This document shows positions 44,501 through 52,378 of a DNA stretch of 64,000 bases, piece by piece; position 1 is the stretch's first letter; each line of letters begins with the position of its first letter. Source of the DNA: Paenibacillus bouchesdurhonensis (GTDB lineage: Bacteria; Bacillota; Bacilli; Paenibacillales; Paenibacillaceae); the NCBI RefSeq assembly GCF_900155685.1, contig NZ_LT732548.1:1818696-1882695 (forward strand), given 5' to 3'. Both the position numbers and the translations under genes were made by a program. The notes under the pieces were generated by a model. That model made no database searches. It saw only the letters and a list, made by a program, of their open reading frames with translations, and had not been told where the DNA came from.

Positions 44501-45665
44501 CTCAGTGCCGATTCAACAGTACCAAGGAGTATCGGCTGATGACGCAGAGTCCATCATCGCACAAGACATTAACACTCCATTTGATTTGGAGAATGGATCG
44601 CTTTTCCGCGTGATTGTGTTCTACAACGGCGAACAGACACTATTGTATTTTAACATTCATCACATTATTCATGATGGCTGGTCCTCCAAGGTGTTTCTTA
44701 ATGATTTTATTACGATATACAATGCGTTCTACCACAACAAAGAAAATCCACTAGTGCCTTTAGGCATTCAATATAAGGATTACGCTGAATGGCAAAGAAA
44801 AATACTGGCGGATTCTTCTATATCTGCGGTAGAGGAGTATTGGAAACGCCAGCTGCTCCCAGAAAATATACCTCTGGATTTAACGATTGCTATGCCGAGA
44901 AATGGAGCCAGGAAATTTTCCGGAGAACGAATTTCTGTCATTTATTCGCCAGAACAAATGCAGAAGATCGAATCCTTTTGTCAAGAAAAGAAGATAACAA
45001 TGTATATGTTCTACCTCACTGCATTAAATATACTGCTTTATAAATACAGTGGAGCAACTGATCTATGTGTAGGTTCGCCGGTTGCAGGCCGAAACCTGGA
45101 GTTATTGGAAGATCAAATTGGTTACTATGCCAATACAGTTGTCCTGCGTACGAAGAATCTTCATAAAATGACGATTCATGAATGTATTCAAAATGTTACG
45201 GATACAACGCTGGGGGCATTTTCGAATCAAATGTATCCATTCGACAAACTGATTCAATTATTAAATATTGCTAGAAGTGTAGATCGAAATCCGTTGTTTG
45301 ATGTCATGCTTGTTCTCCAAAATACTTCCATGATAAGCAACCATGAACTTCACTTGAGCGGTGCAAAGCTATGCGGAATAGACGATTTAGGTGTTACAAG
45401 CTTATTTGATTTACATTTCGAAATTGCGGATGCAGAGAATGGGACTCGCTTTTCGATCACCTACAATATTGAATTATTTGAACAACAGGATATCCGGGGA
45501 ATGATGAAGGATTTTCAATGTGTAATGGAGCTGATCTGCGACAACCAATCGGTACCCATCCACGATATTCAATTGCAGCATGCGGATCAACATCTCAGCG
45601 GAATGTCGAAATGGGAAATGGATGATTTCCTGAATCAGCTTGAAAATCATGAAGGTAACAGCTAA
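41565..45665 (+). CDS. Hybrid PKS/NRPS: KS-(dead AT)-T-T-C
   Basis: A 1366-residue hybrid. KS at 1-425 with C162 (DTACSSSL), H297 (EAHGSGT) and H337 (SNIGHGYG). Residues about 500-690 look like a decayed acyltransferase (IFSDYAFTESQ, FAFEYAMYHLLQEHGVQPD); the catalytic GHSLGE is CEGIGK at 582-587, so Ser is lost. Two tandem carrier domains follow, S770 (GGDSL) and S842 (GGHSL), then a C domain with HHIIHDG at 1032. No KR, DH or ER is present. Extender units must come from a separate AT, most likely the one at 51135. The final C domain lacks a downstream A in the same protein. Confidence 0.88.
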   Translation: MEKDIAIVGMALRCADAENISELMENIYNKEDAVRPLSEERIKDTTLDASRPLRNLGALKDVDKFDYKFFNISYAEAVNMDPNQRLLLEVVYEAIENSGYSADYFDGMNAAVFLSDVNPEYYKLSDSFDDTMIAGNSPAFAAARIARQFNLTGNALVVDTACSSSLVAVHLACNELIMGECDYAFVGGSNLNFMPYADKEMEYSIWSSDGKSRAFSEQADGMSCGEMVCCIILKPLGKALEDGDHISAVIKSTAVNNNANRSSSPSAPDSISQANVLKQAWEKANIDPINMGYIEAHGSGTKLGDSLEVEGLTAAFREYTEKKGFCSLSTVKSNIGHGYGVAGLAGLVKAALSLRHKYLYPTIHVDELNSMIDFSNSAVYVETEGRPWQVGSSQPRIAGVTSLGASGTNCHVVLEEAPELPFIESIDLEQSHIITISSATPSGLENTLNKYLKFLDTADDKQLGHIAFTQNTGRMHYQYRVAFIISSLEEFRNSLIERLEGSFSPSDLNKNKRKLIYIFSDYAFTESQVMAACKQSYTFRTYVEACTEAAEELTGYGWCFAFEYAMYHLLQEHGVQPDQFLCEGIGKIVAQVLQQKISLREGLLLSQQYKKEAFANIESRVSQLLNRFSPEEYAFISMSYPEEISETITAHNGKGLTLIQLEHEESRAFQHYLANIYLLFERFDWNAWYKDKKYHRVELPGYSFEKNRLWIRETPWIEKSAKGTELTADDQEFLNKLNVIEKKIVGIWEEIFDRKITSLEDDFFDIGGDSLKATQVINELQQFAGVDLDFEDIFDFPTIAELSNYVTTQMSLERQIMLIFAEVLKSENIDVTDSFFDLGGHSLMANQLLVRMRTQFEIALNFEDVYNNPSAHELAGFIQAKKDSSAARTPWDVVPLQPVAPQDLYYASDAQKQMWIMSRVDKANTAYNSPFKLTLQGEVKHEILMKAIHALMERHESLRTVFMQREGELYQIIQDTSQLSVPIQQYQGVSADDAESIIAQDINTPFDLENGSLFRVIVFYNGEQTLLYFNIHHIIHDGWSSKVFLNDFITIYNAFYHNKENPLVPLGIQYKDYAEWQRKILADSSISAVEEYWKRQLLPENIPLDLTIAMPRNGARKFSGERISVIYSPEQMQKIESFCQEKKITMYMFYLTALNILLYKYSGATDLCVGSPVAGRNLELLEDQIGYYANTVVLRTKNLHKMTIHECIQNVTDTTLGAFSNQMYPFDKLIQLLNIARSVDRNPLFDVMLVLQNTSMISNHELHLSGAKLCGIDDLGVTSLFDLHFEIADAENGTRFSITYNIELFEQQDIRGMMKDFQCVMELICDNQSVPIHDIQLQHADQHLSGMSKWEMDDFLNQLENHEGNS

Positions 45666-45719
45666 AGAAAGAACACAACAGGGTTACCGATGTTAATTAA
45701 CAAGGAAAGTTGGTAACGT

Positions 45720-48700
45720 ATGGCTGGATTACAGAATGCTATTGATAGAATGCTGCAAAAGAATGGAACAACTGTTCATGAAGAGAATGTCGATATTGCC
45801 ATTGTCGGCGTTGATTTTAAGCTGCCTGGTGCCAGTAATTTTGATGAATTGGATGACGTATTGAGATCGGGAAAAGATCAAATAAACGAGCCCTCAGAGG
45901 CGCGTAAAAAATTAATGAGCCCTTTTCTAGAAGAGGATAAATTCTATCAATATGTTCCGGGTGCCTATTTGGAAGATATTGATAAGTTTGATTTTCCTTT
46001 CTTTAAGATGACAAGAAAAGAAGCCCAGCTCATGGATCCATATCAAAGATTGTTTCTGGAAACTGCCTGGAGTGCATTTGAGGATGCAGGACTGACAGAA
46101 CAGATGCTGCTGGGATCAAAAACAGGTGTTTTCGTGGGGTGTCCTCAACCCCATCCGTATTTTGAGTGTGTCAGGGAACAGTTTCCAGAGGATCAGTTGA
46201 TGGCGGGGCCTGGCAACATACAATCCGTTATTGCCAGCAGAATTTCCTACTTAATGGATTTTCATGGCCCTGCAATGATGATTGATACAGCTTGCTCCTC
46301 TTCTTTGGTGGCATTAAATGAAGCTTGTCTTAGTATTCAGAGCAAGCAATGTGATATTGCCTTGGTCGGTGCGCTGAATTTGCTGCTCCCTTCCGTTATG
46401 GAAGAGGACGAAGTTCTTCCGGATATCATCTCATCCACATTCCGGGCGAGAACTTTCAGTGATGATACGGATGGTACGGGCATTGGAGAATGTGTGGCTG
46501 CCATCGTATTAAAACCGATGAAGGACGCTCTGAGAGACAAGGATTGCATTTATGCCGTGATCAAAGGAATTCATGTGAACAACGACGGCAAGTCCCTTGG
46601 TCTTACTGCACCGAACAGGAGTGCACAAACTGAAGTCATACGGGATACATGGAAGAAGGCGGGCATACATCCGGAAAGTATCGGCTATGTAGAGGCCCAT
46701 GGCACAGGGACAGAATTGGGGGATCCGATTGAACTAAGCGCACTCCAGGATGCATTCCTTGGTTATACGCAAAAAAAGCAATTTTGTGCTATTGGGTCAA
46801 CGAAGACCGTGTTTGGGCATACGGATTCGGCTGCAGGCATGGTAGGGGTATTAAAATGTCTGGCCAGCTTTAAAAATAAAAAATGGTATTCCAATACGAA
46901 TTTTACAATTCCTACAACCAAATTCGACTTTATGGACTCACCGTTTTATGTCATTAATTCCACGGAGGAATGGCACGATTCGCCTTCTGATCCAAAGGTA
47001 TGTGCGGTCAGTTCTTTTGGGTTGAGCGGGACAAATTGCCATTTGCTGCTGCAGGAGTACCCGGTAAACAGGGTTACCGCTTGGAAAGAAGAGGGCAAAG
47101 CCTATTTACTTCCGTTATCAGCAAAAACAAATTTCTCCTTATTGGTGCTTGTAAAACAATATATTGCTTTTTTGAAAAAGGACACAGACTTCTCATTAAA
47201 CGATTTTTGTTACACAGCACAGATGCGGCGAAATCATTACCATGTTCGAGTTGCTATATTGTTCCAGTCTCGAAGTGAACTGCTGAATAGGCTGCAGCAG
47301 TGTTGTGAAGATTTGGAACATGGGAATGTGGGAGAAAAGCTCATTTACCCAGACCCGGTCAGAGGAGATCTTGAGCATAATCAAAAATTGGATCCTGAAC
47401 TGCTGGAATTGGCCGAGAATTACGTCTCACAGCAGCTTGTCAAATGGTACAGCGACAAAGAGGGATCAGGAGTAATGTCTTTGCCCGTCTACGCATTCGA
47501 AAGAAAGAGCGTATGGTTGAATGATCGGGCAAATGGGAAGGAACTGCTGAAGCAGTCCAAGGATAACCATGTAAAGGAACGAAAAAAAATGGATTCAGCG
47601 CACATTCAAAATACAGTTCAGAGGATCGTGTCCGAGATCTTTGATTTACCGGTGGATTCAGTTCCTGTCGAAAAGGATTTTTTTGAGTTTGGTTTCGATT
47701 CTATCACAATAGTTCAACTAAAGAGAGAAATTCTAGATTTATATAAAGTGGACATCCCTCTTGATGATTTTTTTAAGGAATTGCACACGATCGAGAAGGT
47801 GTCTGAGTATATCGGTCATACAGGAAAGGACTTGTTCATAGAAGCAGAAGTGCCTGAAGAAATTCAATCCGCTGCCATCCATCCCCCTGCGGCTGCAGTT
47901 AACGATCAATCGGTGGTTAATCTGTTCAACAGACAGTTGGACATTATTCAGGAGCAGATCAGATCTTTATCCCGAATTGAGGGAACTGCTGTAGAGAAGG
48001 TTAAGGCTTTGCCGACGATCGAACCGCTACAGCATACAAGCTCGTTTAAGCCTAAACAGGGAGACGATTCATATTCAACCCGGTTTCTCGTCAAGAGAAA
48101 TACAGAGCTGACGGAAGAACAGCAATCCTATCTTAATGAGCTGGTTGTTGTTTTTAATGAAAAATTCAAAGCCTCCAAACAATTTTTACGAGTGAATAAG
48201 GAATTATGGGCGAATGGAAGGTTTAGTCAAGGATACAGCAGGACATGGCAAGATATGGTGATTCCTGTGTTCGCCGAGAAGGCACAAGGAACCAGCATGA
48301 CGGATATGGATGGCAATGTTTTCATTGATTTCTGCATGGGATTTGGCGTGAATTTGTTCGGCTACAATCATCCATTGATTCACGAAGTAATCAGCCGGGA
48401 AATAGACAGCAGTTTGATTCTAGGCTCAATGACCCGCGATGCTGCTGAGGTATCTGCACTGATCAGAAAGGCGACTGGAGTGGAGCGGCTGGCTTACTGC
48501 AACTCCGGTACTGAGGCGATTATGAATTTGCTCAGAATTGCACGGGCGGTTACCGAAAAAAATGAAGTTGTCATTTTCAAAAATTCATACCATGGCACAT
48601 TTGATGGTGTTTATGTAGCCGGCTCCGGCATTGATGCTGCTCCACTTAGTTTGGGAACATTGGAGTCCATGGTACAGCATGTCAAAGTTTTTGAGTATGG

Positions 48701-50852
48701 GGCGGACGGTGTATTTGATTATATAGCGGGGAATGCCGACCGCATCGCGGCGGTTCTTATTGAACCCATACAAAGTAGAAATCCCGATCTTCAACCCCAG
48801 GAATTTCTCAGAAGGCTGCGGGCTGTTACCAGTGAGCATCAGATCCTGTTCGTGTTTGATGAAGTGATTACAGGCTTCCGTCTGGCGTTAGGGGGAGCCC
48901 AGGAGTATTACGGCGTCGAGGCCGATTTGGTTGCATACGGTAAAGTAATTGGAGGTGGCCTGCCAATTGGAATTTTCGGGGGAAAAGCGAAATATATGGC
49001 GGCCGTAGACGGCGGGGTATGGAACACCGATGAGGGGGCTGCTCCTTTCCGTTCAGTAATCCAGACCGGAGGAACTTTCTGTCATCATCCATTGAGCATG
49101 AAGGCTGCCAAGGCAGTATTGAATTATCTGCTAAGGGATAATGGACGGCTTCAGAAAAGATTGAATCATAAAACAAAGACGATGGCTGATTTTTTGAATA
49201 ACATCTTCGATACGAATGGGATAGATTTGCATATCAGTGTAGGTGGCTCGCAATTTATTTTTCAATCCTCTGATCCTACGTTGATGAGATTTTTATATTA
49301 CATGATGCTATACCGCAATATCTTTATTTGGGAGGGCGGTACCTGCTACATCTCTACCGTACATACGGATGAAGATATTGCGGAGCTGGCCTTGACCATC
49401 CTTGACAATTTACGAATTCTTGCGGAGAGACGATGTATTTCATGCGGAACCGAAATTTTCTCTTTAGATCATGCGCAACTGCGTGAGCGGCTTTTGGCTG
49501 CATTGATTTACCAGGATGAACGATCCTTTAATTTCCCGGTAAAAGATCGGGATAAGCTGGAGGAGTTATGGGATAGTAACGAGATTCAGTTTGTTACTCC
49601 GGTAACCCCGATGCAATATTTAATGAATGCACAAAATATTAATGGTCGGCGTAACGGGGACGACGTATCCTATGAGATTTTTTATTTTGAGGCAGATATC
49701 GATCCAGACTTATTAAATAGAGCTTGCACGGCAGTTGTAAAACGCAATCCGGTCTTGAGGAGCGAGTGCAGGTGGAGAAGGCTCTCACACCCCGTTCAAG
49801 TAACTTATTATATTGAAAGTTGCAATTTTCGATATTTGGATTTCTCTGCACTTTTGGAAGAGGAGCGAGCGGTCGCATTACAGAAGGTGAAAGAGGAAAT
49901 AAAGAATCGTGGCTTTAATGATCAAATTTCAAAAATTGATTTTATTTTAATAAAGCACGGCAGCCAGCGGTACGATCTTTGTTTATTTTATTTAAATTCC
50001 TTGTTTGACGGCTGGAGCTCTAACAACTTGTTCAATCAGATCATAACAAACTATGAGAGAGGAATGCAGAGCTTGCCTATGCAGGATGCAACAGATGACA
50101 GCTATATCGAATATGCTCAAATGGTTTGGCGTGAAGACCAGCAGGCTCAGCAAAAATTCTGGCTTCAGGAGCTTGCCGATTACAGAGGAACAGAGGAAAG
50201 CAGTGAAGAGGGATCAATCAATTCGTATGAGGAACAGGTCTATACTGAGGAATTGGAGCCAGTGCAATTTACGCAACTGCAAAGGTACACGAGTTCATTA
50301 AGAGTTTCGATGTTTGCAGTACTTCAGGCGGCCTGGGCCTTACTGCATCAGTATCATGAGAATAGGGACGATGTCATTATCGGTGTGGTGACATCAGGAA
50401 GAAATAATACGATCCGGCATATTTCCGATTCCGTAGGCTTATACACGAATATACTGCCGCTTGCGGTTCAGAAGGATCAAACCGAAAAGGGTAGACAGTA
50501 TGTTCAAAAAATCAGCTTGAAGCTGTTGCAGTTAATGGATCATGAAAACGTTACGGTATATGACATTGCTGAACTTGCTGAAGTACCTGTTCATGTGCTC
50601 CAGCAAGCGGTAGATAGAAAAACGCTGGTTTTTTTAAACTATCCAGAGAAGCAATTTGAACATGAAGTTAAAGTGCTTGGAAAAGATGAGAGCAGCAATC
50701 TGAATGTTTCTCACCGAATTTATGTTGAGGTACGGGATGGAACACTACATTTTACCAGCCGCTATAATCGGCATGTATATACGGATGAGCAGATTAAAAG
50801 TATGATGGATAAATTTCTTGAGCTGATCGTGAAGTTAATTAATGAATCATAG
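45720..50852 (+). CDS. Hybrid PKS: KS-ACP-aminotransferase-C*
   Basis: A 1710-residue protein. KS at about 20-450 with C192 (DTACSSSL) and EAHGTGT; a short linker with no AT fold; ACP with S661 (GFDSI); a class III PLP aminotransferase at about 790-1230 with K1075 in YGKVIGGGLPIG and FDEVITGFRLALGG; then a C-like domain at about 1280-1710. The KS/ACP/aminotransferase order recalls MycA of mycosubtilin, where a beta-keto group becomes a beta-amine. In the C-like domain the HHxxxDG motif reads L-N-S-L-F-D-G (1425-1431), so the catalytic His is replaced by Asn and normal condensation is doubtful. Confidence 0.88.
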   Translation: MAGLQNAIDRMLQKNGTTVHEENVDIAIVGVDFKLPGASNFDELDDVLRSGKDQINEPSEARKKLMSPFLEEDKFYQYVPGAYLEDIDKFDFPFFKMTRKEAQLMDPYQRLFLETAWSAFEDAGLTEQMLLGSKTGVFVGCPQPHPYFECVREQFPEDQLMAGPGNIQSVIASRISYLMDFHGPAMMIDTACSSSLVALNEACLSIQSKQCDIALVGALNLLLPSVMEEDEVLPDIISSTFRARTFSDDTDGTGIGECVAAIVLKPMKDALRDKDCIYAVIKGIHVNNDGKSLGLTAPNRSAQTEVIRDTWKKAGIHPESIGYVEAHGTGTELGDPIELSALQDAFLGYTQKKQFCAIGSTKTVFGHTDSAAGMVGVLKCLASFKNKKWYSNTNFTIPTTKFDFMDSPFYVINSTEEWHDSPSDPKVCAVSSFGLSGTNCHLLLQEYPVNRVTAWKEEGKAYLLPLSAKTNFSLLVLVKQYIAFLKKDTDFSLNDFCYTAQMRRNHYHVRVAILFQSRSELLNRLQQCCEDLEHGNVGEKLIYPDPVRGDLEHNQKLDPELLELAENYVSQQLVKWYSDKEGSGVMSLPVYAFERKSVWLNDRANGKELLKQSKDNHVKERKKMDSAHIQNTVQRIVSEIFDLPVDSVPVEKDFFEFGFDSITIVQLKREILDLYKVDIPLDDFFKELHTIEKVSEYIGHTGKDLFIEAEVPEEIQSAAIHPPAAAVNDQSVVNLFNRQLDIIQEQIRSLSRIEGTAVEKVKALPTIEPLQHTSSFKPKQGDDSYSTRFLVKRNTELTEEQQSYLNELVVVFNEKFKASKQFLRVNKELWANGRFSQGYSRTWQDMVIPVFAEKAQGTSMTDMDGNVFIDFCMGFGVNLFGYNHPLIHEVISREIDSSLILGSMTRDAAEVSALIRKATGVERLAYCNSGTEAIMNLLRIARAVTEKNEVVIFKNSYHGTFDGVYVAGSGIDAAPLSLGTLESMVQHVKVFEYGADGVFDYIAGNADRIAAVLIEPIQSRNPDLQPQEFLRRLRAVTSEHQILFVFDEVITGFRLALGGAQEYYGVEADLVAYGKVIGGGLPIGIFGGKAKYMAAVDGGVWNTDEGAAPFRSVIQTGGTFCHHPLSMKAAKAVLNYLLRDNGRLQKRLNHKTKTMADFLNNIFDTNGIDLHISVGGSQFIFQSSDPTLMRFLYYMMLYRNIFIWEGGTCYISTVHTDEDIAELALTILDNLRILAERRCISCGTEIFSLDHAQLRERLLAALIYQDERSFNFPVKDRDKLEELWDSNEIQFVTPVTPMQYLMNAQNINGRRNGDDVSYEIFYFEADIDPDLLNRACTAVVKRNPVLRSECRWRRLSHPVQVTYYIESCNFRYLDFSALLEEERAVALQKVKEEIKNRGFNDQISKIDFILIKHGSQRYDLCLFYLNSLFDGWSSNNLFNQIITNYERGMQSLPMQDATDDSYIEYAQMVWREDQQAQQKFWLQELADYRGTEESSEEGSINSYEEQVYTEELEPVQFTQLQRYTSSLRVSMFAVLQAAWALLHQYHENRDDVIIGVVTSGRNNTIRHISDSVGLYTNILPLAVQKDQTEKGRQYVQKISLKLLQLMDHENVTVYDIAELAEVPVHVLQQAVDRKTLVFLNYPEKQFEHEVKVLGKDESSNLNVSHRIYVEVRDGTLHFTSRYNRHVYTDEQIKSMMDKFLELIVKLINES

Positions 50853-50868
50853 TAAGGAGGATATTCAA

Positions 50869-51123
50869 ATGGATTCTATCAAAGAAAGATTAATAAAAGT
50901 TCTTCAGGAGAACAACATCGTAAAAGAGGGCAACGTAGGAGCGCTTCATGAATTCGGATTAGGCTCTCTGGAGATTAATTCCCTGACCTTTGTAAAAATA
51001 ATTGTGCTGATTGAAGATGAGTTTGATGTAAGTTTTGACGACAGGGAACTTAATTTTCAATTGTTTCAGTCCATAGATGAAATTGTGGCCATGATAGAAA
51101 AAAAATTAAAAGAGTTGAAATGA
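50869..51123 (+). CDS. Stand-alone acyl carrier protein
   Basis: An 84-residue carrier protein. ATG 50869 is set by AAGGAGG (50854-50860); an earlier in-frame ATG at 50842 lies before that site. The attachment Ser is S38 in EINSLTFV, with correct spacing to the VLIEDEFDVSFDDRELNFQ helix III block. It shares the NSL motif and general sequence with the carrier at 31880. It precedes the discrete acyltransferase by 11 bp, so the pair may load an extender unit onto the carrier, as in zwittermicin-type amino- or hydroxymalonyl systems (inference). Confidence 0.85.
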   Translation: MDSIKERLIKVLQENNIVKEGNVGALHEFGLGSLEINSLTFVKIIVLIEDEFDVSFDDRELNFQLFQSIDEIVAMIEKKLKELK

Positions 51124-51134
51124 GGTAAATACAG

Positions 51135-52349
51135 ATGATTGCATTTGTGTTTCCAGGGCAAGGGTCACAAGTCTATCGAATGGGTGAATTTATTTTACAA
51201 GATATGCCTTCCTTGAAAAAATACTATGACGAAGCCAATGAAGTTCTGGGGAGAAATATCTATGAATCTATCTTTGGAGATAGAAGTAATTTTTTAACCA
51301 ATCCACTCGATATACAGCCTGCTATTTATATTACAGGCTATGCCGCTTATAAGTATTTTGAAGCAAAATACAATTGTGCTCCATCTTATATGGCAGGGCA
51401 TAGTTTAGGCGAAATAACTGCTCTTGCGGCTTCCGGGGTCTACACATACACCGACGGTTTGCGTATCTCTGATAAACGCGGGCAGCTGATGGAGGAAGGC
51501 TGCCGAAGGCACCCTGGTGTGATGACCTCTATCTATGAGTATAATTCGGAGCTAGTAAAAAGCTATTGCGAGCAAATCAACTCCAGGCTGCTTTCGGTCG
51601 CAGCTGTCAATTCCAGAACACAGCTCGTCCTTTCGGGAGGCCTACAGGAAATCGAATCAGCAGAAAAATATTTTGAGGGTAGAGGTGCTCGAATTAAGCG
51701 TTTGAATACCATAGGTGCATTTCATTCACCGGCGATGGAGGATGCTAGTAAGGCATTAAAGGAATTTCTGGATGAAATCCCATTGGGACAGCCACGAATA
51801 CCTGTTATATCGAATGTGACAGCCAAAGAATATGCCAACCGGCAGGGAGTGACCGATCTCCTAAAGAGGCTGTTGACCCAAACCGTTCAATGGGAGAGCA
51901 TTGTAAGCTATTTTGAAAGTCATTTTGTGGATACGATTGTGGATGCAGGTCCAGGAGTGGTTATGAAAAATATAATAAATAGCGATAAACGAAAAAGCAA
52001 GGCTTACAGCCTGGATATTGCCGAGGATCGTAGTGTTTTGTTCAAAATATTGGAAAAACAAGAAGCTTTTACCCATCATCATTATTCTGAGCTAATTCGG
52101 CTGTGTCTGTGTACGGCGGCAAGTACGCCAGCATTAGTTCAACCTGTAGACACGTCGAATGCAATGCAACTCTATCGGGAAATATCCGGCTTGCAAGAGA
52201 TGGCAGCATCGGCGTTCTATGCAGACAGCCTAGTAAAGCAATTGACTGAGAAAATGGCCTTGTTGTTAAAGGGCAAGGGGTACAGTACAGACCAAGTTAA
52301 TAAGGTTATGGATCATGTGCTGATGGAAGCGGGGGTACTTCATAATTAA
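51135..52349 (+). CDS. Discrete malonyl-type acyltransferase (trans-AT)
   Basis: A 404-residue FabD-like acyltransferase. GQGSQ at 8-12, catalytic S90 in GHSLGE, and GAFHS (the malonyl-type specificity motif) near residue 195 are intact. It most likely serves the two AT-less KS proteins of the cluster in trans. Beyond the usual FabD length (about 290) there is a C-terminal extension of about 110 residues, helical and without recognisable motifs, perhaps for docking. RBS is weak (GAGGTAA). Confidence 0.88.
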   Translation: MIAFVFPGQGSQVYRMGEFILQDMPSLKKYYDEANEVLGRNIYESIFGDRSNFLTNPLDIQPAIYITGYAAYKYFEAKYNCAPSYMAGHSLGEITALAASGVYTYTDGLRISDKRGQLMEEGCRRHPGVMTSIYEYNSELVKSYCEQINSRLLSVAAVNSRTQLVLSGGLQEIESAEKYFEGRGARIKRLNTIGAFHSPAMEDASKALKEFLDEIPLGQPRIPVISNVTAKEYANRQGVTDLLKRLLTQTVQWESIVSYFESHFVDTIVDAGPGVVMKNIINSDKRKSKAYSLDIAEDRSVLFKILEKQEAFTHHHYSELIRLCLCTAASTPALVQPVDTSNAMQLYREISGLQEMAASAFYADSLVKQLTEKMALLLKGKGYSTDQVNKVMDHVLMEAGVLHN

Positions 52350-52378
52350 GAAATTAAAGATGGAAGGACGGCTGGAAT

